A DNA stretch of 64,000 nt from Bacteroidota bacterium (GTDB lineage Bacteria > Bacteroidota > Bacteroidia > Chitinophagales > Saprospiraceae): contig JAKOVW010000057.1 of NCBI GenBank assembly GCA_029781865.1, positions 62,001 to 126,000 of the forward strand, written 5' to 3'. The translations under genes and the position numbers were made by a program. The notes beneath the pieces are model-generated. The model was not told the DNA's origin, ran no database searches, and saw only the letters and a list, made by a program, of their open reading frames with translations. The stretch's first letter is position 1, and each line of letters opens with the position of its first letter. Of this stretch, positions 44,778 through 53,583 are shown one piece after another.

Positions 44778-45956
44778 CTATCTCATCAGGAAAAAACTTC
44801 CTTTGGTTTTATATTCTTTGTCTTTACAGGTATAAGCAATTCTGTAATAAAATGTTCCCGGAGTCAGCAAGGTTCCATTCCAACTTCCATCCCAGGATGC
44901 TTTAGGATCATTGTACCTCACAATTAGTCCTCCGTTCCGATCCATGATATCAAAATAGCTTAGCTTTTCAATAATATAATTATTCGAAATGAAAAAACGG
45001 TCATTGAGCTGATCATCATTAGGCGTAAATGCTGTAGGCAGTTTCAAAGCAGAGCAATCAATCATAGATGTGTCAATCACCTTGATCAGTATACTATCTA
45101 GTGCTTTGCAAAATCCCTGCGTAACCGTGAGATAATACTTTGTTTGTTTTAAAGGAGTAACCGTTGGATTCAAAATTGTCGCATCAGACAAACTCTGTAC
45201 GGGAGACCATAGCACTTTAACCGCACAATCGCTCTTTGCTCTAAGATCAAAAGATCCTCCTAAAAAAATCAACGTGTCCTGAGTGATGATTTCATCCTGC
45301 AAGAGATACTCAGCAAGTACTTCAGAACTTTTCATGGCATAATCGGCAATGATGATCTGATCCAGTTTGGCATTGATCCTGTTAATCAGACATGGAGATT
45401 GATTAAATACAATGGGGATTTTACTATTCAATCTAACCACAAAATTCCTGGTGTCTTCATCCACAATTTCTCCATTGATATACAAACGGAATTGACCGCC
45501 CAACTTTGTAATCATCAATTGCTGCCAGCACTTTTGAGGATCTGCTTTACCGGAAAGCTGTACTATCTTGTCAAAGCCTTGTTGAAAATAACAGACGAAC
45601 AATGAATCTTTCGCCTGATAAATTATCGACATTGATGTATCGTTATTACACGTTCTTGCCTTTGACAAAATATCTAAATTGCCATTGGACGGTGGAATGG
45701 AAATGGCAAATCCCAATGAGAAATCATCATGAAAAATAGTATCAATGCTCAAGGGTAGGGTCAAGGCCTGATTGTTCAATTCAATACACTCCTGTTCCAG
45801 CCCGCAACTACAAACAGGCGGATTTGCAGTTATAATGTCTGCAATCAAAGGCTGTTTTTCTGAAAGTTTACATTGATTAAAATCGTAGTAATACTTCAGA
45901 TGTTGAGATTGCAGAAGCAAAGGCAAAACAAACAGTAAGGACAATATACGTTTCAT
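44778..45956 (-). CDS. T9SS type B protein with LamG-like domain
   Basis: A 392-residue exported protein. Signal peptide about residues 1-17. A concanavalin/LamG-like domain spans about 40-215 (DDFSLGFAISIPP, then WQQLMITKLGGQFRLYINGEIVDEDTR), usually a sugar- or protein-binding fold. A short Ig-like piece (about 230-295; YYLTVTQGFCKALDSI) links to a type B sorting domain (about 300-392; LPTAFTPNDDQLNDRFFI, then YFDIMDRNGGLIVRY). Export through T9SS and surface attachment are expected. It ends 15 bp from the stop of the SprB-repeat gene. Confidence 0.88.
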   Translation of the reverse strand: MKRILSLLFVLPLLLQSQHLKYYYDFNQCKLSEKQPLIADIITANPPVCSCGLEQECIELNNQALTLPLSIDTIFHDDFSLGFAISIPPSNGNLDILSKARTCNNDTSMSIIYQAKDSLFVCYFQQGFDKIVQLSGKADPQKCWQQLMITKLGGQFRLYINGEIVDEDTRNFVVRLNSKIPIVFNQSPCLINRINAKLDQIIIADYAMKSSEVLAEYLLQDEIITQDTLIFLGGSFDLRAKSDCAVKVLWSPVQSLSDATILNPTVTPLKQTKYYLTVTQGFCKALDSILIKVIDTSMIDCSALKLPTAFTPNDDQLNDRFFISNNYIIEKLSYFDIMDRNGGLIVRYNDPKASWDGSWNGTLLTPGTFYYRIAYTCKDKEYKTKGSFFLMR

Positions 45957-46254
45957 ACAAGCCCAAAATTAGACAATACTGCAGGCTTCCGGTTATAATT
46001 TTGCGTTAAAGTTGGATGGATGGTTGCAAGTAAGGGTATTTAATAGATTTAATTTGAAAATTACAACTAAATCAAATTAATAAAAGGTATTCAGACAATG
46101 TGATACAACGATTCTGCTTCACTCTGCCAGAAATCATTTATCCAATTCCATTGAATTGACTCTGTTTGAATTAAACGACGTATATGCCGCCTTTAAGGCT
46201 TTCAGCCGGAGCGCAGAATAGTTACCAAAAATATCATAGTTTTGCAGACCAATA
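45957..46254. other. Divergent intergenic region before tatC
   Basis: This 298-bp AT-rich stretch lies between the divergent LamG-type gene and tatC. The tatC promoter candidate at 46237 is its only clear signal. No frame of note and no strong hairpin was seen. Confidence 0.5.
46237..46244 (+). promoter_or_regulatory. Candidate -7 promoter box for tatC
   Basis: TAGTTTTG matches TAnnTTTG and ends just 10 bp before the tatC ATG at 46255. If real, the message would be nearly leaderless. Confidence 0.4.
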
Positions 46255-47082
46255 ATGGGATTTTTTAGTAAATTTTTTGGGAGTAAGAAGACGGTATCGG
46301 GAGACGAGATGAGTTTCCTAGATCATATCGATGCATTGCGGACGCACTTGTTTAAATCAGCGGCCTACGTTACGATAGCCGCAACGCTGGTTTTTACGCA
46401 GAAAAGCCTGGTGATGGATACCATTATTCTCGGCCCGATTCACCCTGATTTCATTACCTACCGGTTTTTTTGCAATTTGTCGGAAATAACATGCATTCGT
46501 CCGGATAAGATCAAATTATTTACCAGAGAACTGAGTGAACAGTTGATGGTGCATCTTGAGGTCAGCTTTTATTTGGGTCTGGTACTCGCCTTCCCTCTTG
46601 TATTCAGGGAATTTTGGTTGTTTATTAAACCAGGCTTATATGACAAAGAGGTAAAAGCTACATCAGGGGTAATATTCTGGTGCACCTTACTCTTTGTAAT
46701 AGGGGTTTTGTTTGGGTATTTTGTCCTGGCTCCTTTTTCAATTGCTTTTCTGGCTTCCTATAATGTTAGCGATCTGGTTGAAAGTTCAGCTTCGCTGGGA
46801 TCCTATGTCGATGCCATGACCATGTATACTATGGCAACAGGCATTGTATTTGAACTTCCCCTGGTGGTCTATTTCCTGGCAAAACTGGGTGTTATGGGAC
46901 CAAAATTCATGAGAACCTATAGAAGACATGCCATAGTTATTATCGCAATTGTTGCTGCAGTGATCACACCACCTGATGTGACTTCCATGCTTGTCGTAAC
47001 CTTTCCTCTGCTATTATTATACGAAGCAAGTATATACATTGCAGCCTTGCATTATCCAAAAGACAAACAAAATCCAGCATGA
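46255..47082 (+). CDS. tatC: Twin-arginine translocase subunit TatC
   Basis: A 275-residue inner-membrane protein with six membrane segments, the receptor for twin-arginine signal peptides. The N-terminal EMSFLDHIDALRTHLFKSA is the TatC substrate-binding signature (HLxELR-like), and the stretch FPLVFREFWLFIKPGLYDKEVK in the first cytoplasmic loop is also conserved. The first periplasmic loop (about residues 60-95) is longer than in E. coli, as in other Bacteroidota. No tatA is adjacent. Its last 4 bp overlap the next gene. Confidence 0.93.
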   Translation: MGFFSKFFGSKKTVSGDEMSFLDHIDALRTHLFKSAAYVTIAATLVFTQKSLVMDTIILGPIHPDFITYRFFCNLSEITCIRPDKIKLFTRELSEQLMVHLEVSFYLGLVLAFPLVFREFWLFIKPGLYDKEVKATSGVIFWCTLLFVIGVLFGYFVLAPFSIAFLASYNVSDLVESSASLGSYVDAMTMYTMATGIVFELPLVVYFLAKLGVMGPKFMRTYRRHAIVIIAIVAAVITPPDVTSMLVVTFPLLLLYEASIYIAALHYPKDKQNPA

Positions 47083-47522
47083 TCCGAATATCTTCTTCTC
47101 TGACATTAGGTCTTGCTTTGTTCTTTCCTGTATTTTGGTTTGTTTTTTTTGGCAGCCTGAGCATTTTTATTGCAGCCACAGATCCGGAAGATTTACCTTT
47201 AGCCAATCCTGTTCTTTTCAAAACAGTGCTTATCATTTGTTATATCCTGTTCGGCTTTCTCATTTATAAATCGTTCGCAAAATTGAAACGGGTTGAATTA
47301 GAAAACAATCAGTTGTTTATTACCAACTACTTTAAAACCGTAACGTTTGATATTTCTCACATTGCCAAAATAAAAGATCACTCTATTTTGGGAATGATGA
47401 TCATCACTTTAGAATTGGATTACAAATCCATATTTGGAACTAAAATCCGCTTCCTCAGCGACGCTCAAAAATTTCAATTGCTCGCGGAGAGAATAAATAA
47501 TTCGAAGACTGAAGAATCATAG
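47079..47522 (+). CDS. Hypothetical two-segment membrane protein, translationally linked to tatC
   Basis: A 147-residue protein that I cannot name. Two membrane segments occupy about residues 8-28 and 47-65. The remaining 80 cytoplasmic residues alternate strands (RVELENNQLFITNYFKTVTFDI, then ISHIAKIKDHS and MMIITLELDYKSIFGTKIRFL), a pattern like a bacterial PH domain. The start overlaps the tatC stop as ATGA, a strong sign of co-translation. No link to Tat export can be shown. Confidence 0.6.
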   Translation: MIRISSSLTLGLALFFPVFWFVFFGSLSIFIAATDPEDLPLANPVLFKTVLIICYILFGFLIYKSFAKLKRVELENNQLFITNYFKTVTFDISHIAKIKDHSILGMMIITLELDYKSIFGTKIRFLSDAQKFQLLAERINNSKTEES

Positions 47523-47653
47523 TCGATAGATTTACTTATAAATCCATTCTGACATTTGGCTATTAAAACAGAAAGATATCTTCCGGATTCTTTGTACTTA
47601 AAACTTTTTCCAGTTCACCTATCACAATTCAAAAAACAAAACTACGTTTTTTG

Positions 47654-49219
47654 CTAACTTTTCTTACTCAATCGGATGACCGGACATATCATTTCTTCCA
47701 AAGATATTCCTCCATGCTGAAACGTATTTTTGTAATAGTTCAGAAAGTAATTGTAATTATTCGGATATAAAAAGTAACTATTGTTTCTGGCAAAAATAAA
47801 AGTAGACGAAAGATTGGGTCTTGGTAGTCCCACCTTGTTGGGTTCTTTTATTTCAAAAACATCTTTCTTGTCATAATTGAGATTCTTACCCACTTTGTAT
47901 CGAAGATTAGCAGTGGTTTCGCGGTCTCCCACTACTTTAATGGGATCTTTAACACGTATAGTGCCGTGATCTGTTGCTATAATCAGTTGAAATTTTTGAT
48001 TCCCAATTTTTTGAAGAGCCGCCCATAATGGGGAATGCATAAACCAACTTCTCGTCAACGAACGGTAAGCGGATTCATCAGAAGCAAGTTCTTTGAGCAC
48101 TTCCATTTCCGTCCTCGCATGAGATAACATGTCAATGAAATTGTAAACAATTACGGTAAGATTATTTTGCAGAAAATTATGGGCTGAGTCCACCAGGTTT
48201 TTCCCCTGTCCCGCATTGGTTACTTTCATGTATTCGATCTTCATTTCTTTACGGAAATTTCGCTTGATTTGAGCAACCAGAAGATCGGGTTCTTTCAAAT
48301 TTTTCCCACCCTCTTCATTGTCATTCAACCACCAATCCGGATAATAGGATTCAATTTCAGATGGCAGCATACCCGCAAATATTGAATTCCTGCTGTATTG
48401 CGTAGTCGTGGGAAGAATGCTATAAAAATAATCTTCTTCTTCAATCGCAAATAATTCCGTCAATATAGGTTCAATTATTTTCCATTGATCATACCTTAGA
48501 TTATCGAGTAACACAAATATGCAAGGCAGATCATCTTTCAGATATGGGAATACTTTTTTTACCATAAGCTGATAGGACCAGACCGGTTGAGGCAGGTTTT
48601 TATTTTCAAACCATTTCTGATAATTATTGATTATGAATTTTGAAAATTCCGAATTGGCTTCACTTTTTTGATTAGCAAGAATTTCCTGCATTTCGGAGGA
48701 CATATTCTGTTCTAATTTCAATTCCCATCCGATGAGCTTTTTATAAATCTCAACCCATTTTTCAAAATTCGGATTCCCATTAATTTCCATAAACAATTCA
48801 CGGAAAGCAATTTGATAATCCATCGATGTTTTTTCCGAAACCAACCTCTTGTTATCTATTAATTTTTTAATCGTGAGAACGAGTTGATTTGGATTAACCG
48901 GTTTGATCAGATAATCTGCAATTTCAGACCCGATAGCCTCGTCCATGATATTTTCCGCTTCATTTTTGGTTACCATAACCACAGGTTGCGTATAGCCTTT
49001 TTCCCTGATTTTTGCCAATGTTTCGAGACCTGTTATACCAGGCATACTTTCATCGAGAAAAATGAGATCGTAGGCATTGGGATTTTTAGAAATTAATTCC
49101 AGTGCATCGTGTCCATTTGTCGTTGTATCTACCTGGTATCCTTTCTTTTCCAAAAAAAAGAGTTGTGGCTTGAGCAGGTCCATTTCATCATCGGCCCAAA
49201 GAATCCTGATTTTATCCAT
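47654..49219 (-). CDS. porX: T9SS regulator PorX (receiver plus PglZ domain)
   Basis: With a start at 49219 the product is 521 residues and begins MDKIRILWADDE, the PorX opening; a frame from 49240 adds only seven residues. The receiver domain has the acidic pair in ADDE, the phospho-acceptor Asp in LIFLDESMPG near residue 53 and Lys in YLIKPVNP. After a helical linker, residues about 160-521 form a PglZ (alkaline-phosphatase-like) domain, with metal-site motifs PCIFVLLDNLRYDQW, PTTTQYSRNSIFAGMLPSE, FIDMLSHARTEME and IATDHGTIRV. PorX binds the sigma factor SigP and hydrolyses oligonucleotides in T9SS control. It is divergent from the HD gene over a 62-bp spacer; porY is not in the window. Confidence 0.93.
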   Translation of the reverse strand: MDKIRILWADDEMDLLKPQLFFLEKKGYQVDTTTNGHDALELISKNPNAYDLIFLDESMPGITGLETLAKIREKGYTQPVVMVTKNEAENIMDEAIGSEIADYLIKPVNPNQLVLTIKKLIDNKRLVSEKTSMDYQIAFRELFMEINGNPNFEKWVEIYKKLIGWELKLEQNMSSEMQEILANQKSEANSEFSKFIINNYQKWFENKNLPQPVWSYQLMVKKVFPYLKDDLPCIFVLLDNLRYDQWKIIEPILTELFAIEEEDYFYSILPTTTQYSRNSIFAGMLPSEIESYYPDWWLNDNEEGGKNLKEPDLLVAQIKRNFRKEMKIEYMKVTNAGQGKNLVDSAHNFLQNNLTVIVYNFIDMLSHARTEMEVLKELASDESAYRSLTRSWFMHSPLWAALQKIGNQKFQLIIATDHGTIRVKDPIKVVGDRETTANLRYKVGKNLNYDKKDVFEIKEPNKVGLPRPNLSSTFIFARNNSYFLYPNNYNYFLNYYKNTFQHGGISLEEMICPVIRLSKKS

Positions 49220-49281
49220 AAATTTGAGAATCGTATGCAAAGGAACGATAGTCCGCGAAATTAAAGTATCTCTGATTCAGA

Positions 49282-50499
49282 ATGTCCAAACTTAAAATAT
49301 TTAATGATCCCATCTACGGGTTTATCATGATTCCAAAAGGATTGATCATGGAATTGATCGATCATCCATGGTTTCAGCGATTAAGGAGAATTAAACAACT
49401 GGGGTTAAGTCATTTTGTATACCCTGGAGCTGTCCATACCCGTTTCCACCATGCATTGGGTGCATTTCATCTCATGACCCGATCCCTGGAGATTTTAAAA
49501 CTAAAAGGACTGATCATATCAAAAGAAGAATTTGAAGCTGCTCAGATAGCTGCTTTGCTTCATGACATCGGACATGGTCCTTTTTCCCATGTATTGGAGC
49601 ATAGCCTGGTGCCGGTCGATCATGAAATCATGACTTTAGAAATCATGAAAGAGCTCAATCAGCAGTTTGATCAAAAACTGAGTCTGGCCATTGCGATTTT
49701 CACAGGCAATTATGATAAGTCTTATTTATGTCAATTAGTATCCAGTCAGCTGGATGTAGACCGAATGGATTATCTCAATAGGGATAGCTTTTATTCCGGA
49801 GTTGCTGAGGGCACCATAGGATACGACCGAATGCTGACTATGATGGATGTAGTGGACAATCAACTCGTGTTTGAAGAAAAAGTAGCCTTATCTGTTGAAA
49901 ATTACCTGGCTGCCAGAAGATTGATGTACTGGCAGGTATACATGCATAAAACATCACTGGCGGCAGAACACATGCTTGAAGTATTATTAAAATGCTGTAA
50001 GCAATTGCCTGCTTCCAAAATTTCAGACTATGGTCTAAATTACTTTTTACATTTACCGGAAGGCTTTCAACCAGAACAGGATCATGATCAGTTATTATCT
50101 TTCTATCAGAACATCGATGATTCCGATATTGAAGTATTTTTAAAAACCTGTGTAAATTTTGAAGATCCAATGATTGTCTATTTGGCAAAAAACTTACTTA
50201 GCCGTAAATTTTTTAAAATCAAAATACAATCCCAGGCATTTAATGAAAGTGAATTACAAGCATACAGAGATGCCTGTTGCAGACTCTTTCCCATTTCAAA
50301 CAAGCAATCCGAATGGATCATTTCTCAAAACAAACTGGAATTCTGCGCGTATGAATTCGGTAAAACAGAATTGAAGATTCGGACAAAAACAAACGCCATT
50401 AAAAATCTATCCGAAATTATTAATCTTGAAAATTACATTCGAAGCGAAAACAAATATTTTATTGCCATTCCCCGTGAAGTGCTTGATTATTCGAAATAA
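49282..50499 (+). CDS. HD-domain phosphohydrolase (SAMHD1/dGTPase-like)
   Basis: A 405-residue metal-dependent phosphohydrolase. The N-terminus KIFNDPIYGFIMIPKGLIMELIDHPWFQRLRRIKQLGL is the typical opening of SAMHD1-related bacterial HD proteins. The metal-binding set is complete: H in FHHALGAFHLM, HD in LLHDIGHGPFSHVLEH, and the later Asp in LDVDRMDYLNRDSF. The likely substrate is a dNTP or another nucleotide; which one cannot be read. It shares a 62-bp divergent promoter region with porX. Confidence 0.85.
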   Translation: MSKLKIFNDPIYGFIMIPKGLIMELIDHPWFQRLRRIKQLGLSHFVYPGAVHTRFHHALGAFHLMTRSLEILKLKGLIISKEEFEAAQIAALLHDIGHGPFSHVLEHSLVPVDHEIMTLEIMKELNQQFDQKLSLAIAIFTGNYDKSYLCQLVSSQLDVDRMDYLNRDSFYSGVAEGTIGYDRMLTMMDVVDNQLVFEEKVALSVENYLAARRLMYWQVYMHKTSLAAEHMLEVLLKCCKQLPASKISDYGLNYFLHLPEGFQPEQDHDQLLSFYQNIDDSDIEVFLKTCVNFEDPMIVYLAKNLLSRKFFKIKIQSQAFNESELQAYRDACCRLFPISNKQSEWIISQNKLEFCAYEFGKTELKIRTKTNAIKNLSEIINLENYIRSENKYFIAIPREVLDYSK

Positions 50500-50639
50500 T
50501 AGCTCTTCAGCATTAAACGACTAGCGAATTTAAACTCAGCCTGATATCCGTAAACTTCATCTGCCAATTCAAATGTTTCCCGATGAACCCAATATGGAAT
50601 TAGAGCCTCAACCAAATTCAACAGAGCAAAATAATGCAT
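50487..50639 (-). CDS. Possible 50-residue small protein
   Basis: A short frame from ATG at 50639 to TAA at 50487-50489, too short for a usual gene call and overlapping the 3' end of the HD gene by 13 bp. The product is plain in composition (LVEALIPYWVHRETFELADEVYG, cut here for length, then aromatic and Lys-rich). A stop codon three codons upstream of the ATG prevents a longer start. No obvious ribosome site was seen. It may be a real micro-protein, a remnant or chance. Confidence 0.2.
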   Translation of the reverse strand: MHYFALLNLVEALIPYWVHRETFELADEVYGYQAEFKFASRLMLKSYYFE

Positions 50640-50801
50640 CCTATCCTAAGACCGGATGTCTCCCTCCGGCCCCGGTTGAATTGACCATAAGGGCCTTCAA
50701 CTATCCCATATAACAAGGTTATTCCCAAAAGGCAATAAAATCAATATTTTATAGATTCTTCTATCTTTGCCGCGTATATTTCAACTTTTCTAAGCAGTAG
50801 T
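50500..50801. other. 302-bp gap before glyA
   Basis: Between the HD gene and glyA. It contains the possible small minus-strand frame at 50487-50639, a GC-rich patch around 50655-50680, and the glyA promoter box at 50762. No RNA gene was recognised. Confidence 0.45.
50762..50769 (+). promoter_or_regulatory. Promoter -7 box for glyA
   Basis: TATCTTTG, an exact TAnnTTTG match, 32 bp before the glyA ATG at 50802. No TTTG at the expected -33 spacing. Confidence 0.5.
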
Positions 50802-52082
50802 ATGATTAAAGATTCGATTGTAAATGCCTTATTATTTAAAGAACTGGATCGCCAGCGACGGGGCGTAGAGCTTATCGCATCGGAAAACTTTGCCAGTCTG
50901 GATGTTATCCGAACTATGGGCAGTTGGCTCAATAACAAATATGCGGAAGGATACCCGGCCAAGAGATACTACGGAGGCTGCGAGGTAATTGACGAAATTG
51001 AAAACCTGGCTATAAAGTCCCTTTGTGAGTTATTTGGAGCGGATTTCGCAAACGTGCAGCCTCATTCCGGAGCGCAGGCAAATATGGCCGTTCAATTGAG
51101 CTTACTTCAGCCTGGCGATACTTTAATGGGTCTGGACCTGGCCCACGGAGGGCATTTGACACATGGGTCTCCGGTCAATTTCAGCGGAAAATATTTTAAA
51201 GTGGTTTCATACGGTGTCGATTTCAATACAGGCCTGATCGACATGGAGTCTGTCTACAAAAAAGCTATTGAGCATAGGCCGAAATTGATTATATGTGGTG
51301 CCTCAGCATACTCCAGGGACTGGGACTATGCAAGATTGCGGCAAATTGCAGATGAAGCCGGTTCCATTTTAATGGCAGATATTGCACATCCTGCCGGATT
51401 AATCGCTGCGAAACAACTAAATGATCCAATCCCTCATTGCCATATCGTCACATCGACTACCCATAAAACATTACGCGGACCACGAGGTGGAATTATTATA
51501 GTCGGAAATGACTTTGAAAACCCGATTAATAAAAAAGATAAAAAAGGAAACTTGCTGATGATGTCGCAACTAATCAATAGCGCCGTTTTTCCTGGAATTC
51601 AGGGTGGACCACTTGAACACGTCATTGCTGCAAAAGCCGTTGCATTCAGGGAAGCGGCAACAGAATCGTTTAAGAATTATGCAAAACAGGTTATTCTGAA
51701 CGCGAAAACATTCGCAAATACCTTAAAAACAAATGGCTTTTCAATTGTTTCGGGAGGAACGGACAATCATTTATTCCTTCTTGATTTGCGTTCAAAAAAC
51801 ATCACCGGTAAAGAAGCTGAGCAATTATTGATTCGCGCGGATATCACAACCAATAAAAACATGATACCCAATGACCCTCAAACGCCAATGATTACATCAG
51901 GCATCAGATTGGGTACTGCAGCATTGACGACACGAGGCTTTTTGGAAACCGATTTTATCCAAGTCGCTGAATGGATTAATTATCTGGTGAACAATAGAAA
52001 CGAGGAAGCAAAAATCACAGATATTAAAAAAGATATCAATGCTTATATGAAAAAATTCCCCTTATATCCTGAAATCAATTGA
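50802..52082 (+). CDS. glyA: Serine hydroxymethyltransferase
   Basis: A 426-residue PLP enzyme that converts serine and tetrahydrofolate to glycine and methylene-tetrahydrofolate. The N-terminal RRGVELIASENFAS, the loop EGYPAKRYYGGCEVID and the PLP lysine K222 in STTHKTLRGPRGG are diagnostic, and the C-terminal TSGIRLGTAALTTRGF also matches. Length is normal for bacteria. Its last 21 bp overlap the 3' end of truA on the other strand. It has its own promoter box. Confidence 0.96.
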   Translation: MIKDSIVNALLFKELDRQRRGVELIASENFASLDVIRTMGSWLNNKYAEGYPAKRYYGGCEVIDEIENLAIKSLCELFGADFANVQPHSGAQANMAVQLSLLQPGDTLMGLDLAHGGHLTHGSPVNFSGKYFKVVSYGVDFNTGLIDMESVYKKAIEHRPKLIICGASAYSRDWDYARLRQIADEAGSILMADIAHPAGLIAAKQLNDPIPHCHIVTSTTHKTLRGPRGGIIIVGNDFENPINKKDKKGNLLMMSQLINSAVFPGIQGGPLEHVIAAKAVAFREAATESFKNYAKQVILNAKTFANTLKTNGFSIVSGGTDNHLFLLDLRSKNITGKEAEQLLIRADITTNKNMIPNDPQTPMITSGIRLGTAALTTRGFLETDFIQVAEWINYLVNNRNEEAKITDIKKDINAYMKKFPLYPEIN

Positions 52083-52862
52083 TTTCCAAAGTTTCGTTTT
52101 TTCTTCAGGATATTTGATTTCAACCAGGCTCAATCCTTCCGCAGCAATACTCCAGGATTTGGTGATCTGTATCTTATTTGAAAGGTCACTCCTGATTTGC
52201 TGGAAAGAAATTTTTCCAAGGGCATAATTCACACACATTCCAACAATCAATCTCACCATCCCTCTTACAAAACGATTTGCGGAAACATGATATTCAAGTT
52301 GTCCTCCTTCGGTCTGTATCCATACACTTTCAAAAATCTGGCAAGGAAATGAAGTTAATCCTGATCCTGTCTTGACAAATGAGCTAAAATCATTTAATTC
52401 GAGAATGATGCTGCCGCATTCATTTAATTTAGGCAAAGAAAGAGAACCGGTCTCTTTAAAATAAAAACAATCTCCACACTGAAACGGATCTTTAAAAAAT
52501 TGAATCCGGTAAATATACTTTCTGCTGATTGCATCAAACCTTGCGTGAAAATCATCAGGTACATGATAAATACTTTTGATAGAAATGTCCGGAGGCAAAA
52601 TGGCATTCAGTGATTTTTTATCGGGAATTTTTGCGCCGCTTTGAGGCAAATCAAAATGTGCATAATATTGTTTGGCATGAACACCAGTATCAGTGCGCCC
52701 ACAACCCACCAAATTGGTTTCCATATGAGTTAGTACCGAAATTTTTTCCTGTAATACAGCTTGCACACTCAAATCACCAGGCTGAATCTGCCAACCATGA
52801 TAATTAGTCCCCTTATACGCCAGTTCCAGTACTAATCGCAATGCGGTTTGATTATTAAACAA
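52062..52862 (-). CDS. truA: tRNA pseudouridine(38-40) synthase TruA
   Basis: A 266-residue enzyme that modifies U38-U40 in the tRNA anticodon arm. Opening ELAYKGTNYHGWQIQPG, the catalytic Asp58 in GCGRTDTGVHA, the stretch DDFHARFDAISRKYIYRI and the later SANRFVRGMVRLIVG are all TruA signatures. The gene overlaps the glyA stop region by 21 bp, tail to tail. Upstream lies a strong hairpin at 52867-52929 that separates it from the DoxX gene. Confidence 0.95.
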   Translation of the reverse strand: MFNNQTALRLVLELAYKGTNYHGWQIQPGDLSVQAVLQEKISVLTHMETNLVGCGRTDTGVHAKQYYAHFDLPQSGAKIPDKKSLNAILPPDISIKSIYHVPDDFHARFDAISRKYIYRIQFFKDPFQCGDCFYFKETGSLSLPKLNECGSIILELNDFSSFVKTGSGLTSFPCQIFESVWIQTEGGQLEYHVSANRFVRGMVRLIVGMCVNYALGKISFQQIRSDLSNKIQITKSWSIAAEGLSLVEIKYPEEKTKLWKSIDFRI

Positions 52863-52929
52863 AAAAATTACGAACTATAAATTGAATTGCTAAAATAGAA
52901 AACGCAATTAGCTACTTATAGTTCGTAAT
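52861..52929 (-). terminator. Long stem-loop terminator after the DoxX-like gene
   Basis: A perfect 14-base inverted repeat (52867-52880 with 52916-52929) encloses a second inner hairpin (AATTGC with GCAATT). On the minus strand the stem is followed by seven T residues (52867-52861), the mark of a Rho-independent terminator, and it lies 18 bp beyond the stop at 52948. It could also shape the 5' region of truA, which starts at 52862. Confidence 0.6.
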
Positions 52930-52947
52930 AAAATCTGATCCCGATAT

Positions 52948-53304
52948 TTAACCAATAATACTTGAATCCTTTGAATAGCTGCCTGCATACATCAATGCAC
53001 CGCCCGCAATCGAAAGATCTTTGAGAAATCCGCCCATGTCACCAGTCATTGCTGCCGCTCTGTGGATAAATACAATAAAGAAGATCATCAATATGGATAA
53101 AAGTACGGCAGCTAATTTATCGTACTTTCCGAGAAAAACACTCACAGCAAAAAGGATCAAACAGAGTCCAACCAGGTAAATCATAATGGTACCGCCAAAG
53201 GGTGCCATTCCAGCCATAGCATCCGCATGTATAAAATGCAGCAAACCGAAAACAGCCATGGGCAAGGCAAATAAATACTTTCCAAGATTAATAAATGCAT
53301 TCAT
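52948..53304 (-). CDS. DoxX-like small membrane protein
   Basis: A 118-residue protein with four membrane segments: about residues 9-25, 38-58, 66-84 and 96-112. The layout, with an early LPMAVFGLLHFIHADAMAGM and MIYLVGLCLILFAVSVFLGKYDKLAAVLL, resembles the DoxX family. Some DoxX proteins take part in redox reactions at the membrane, but no cofactor motif is visible and the role is unknown. It is a single gene with its own terminator. Confidence 0.65.
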   Translation of the reverse strand: MNAFINLGKYLFALPMAVFGLLHFIHADAMAGMAPFGGTIMIYLVGLCLILFAVSVFLGKYDKLAAVLLSILMIFFIVFIHRAAAMTGDMGGFLKDLSIAGGALMYAGSYSKDSSIIG

Positions 53305-53583
53305 AATTCGTTGAGTTTTGAAGGTTAATAAAAATTATGTTGCAATGTATTAGAAAAACGCGATATAATACCTAATAAATTAAAATTTGTAATCAGCGCG
53401 GATTTAAGCCAGCTCATTTTGGGAATACAACATCCCTTAATGAGACAGGTCAGGAAGTCATCCTTAGAATAACTCTTACTTGAAAATGTAATGAATCCTA
53501 TTTTTGTTATTAACCGACTTAATTAAACAGAGAAAACCAAACACTTATCCCGGTTAGCGGCATTAGATATACAGCGTTCTTAC

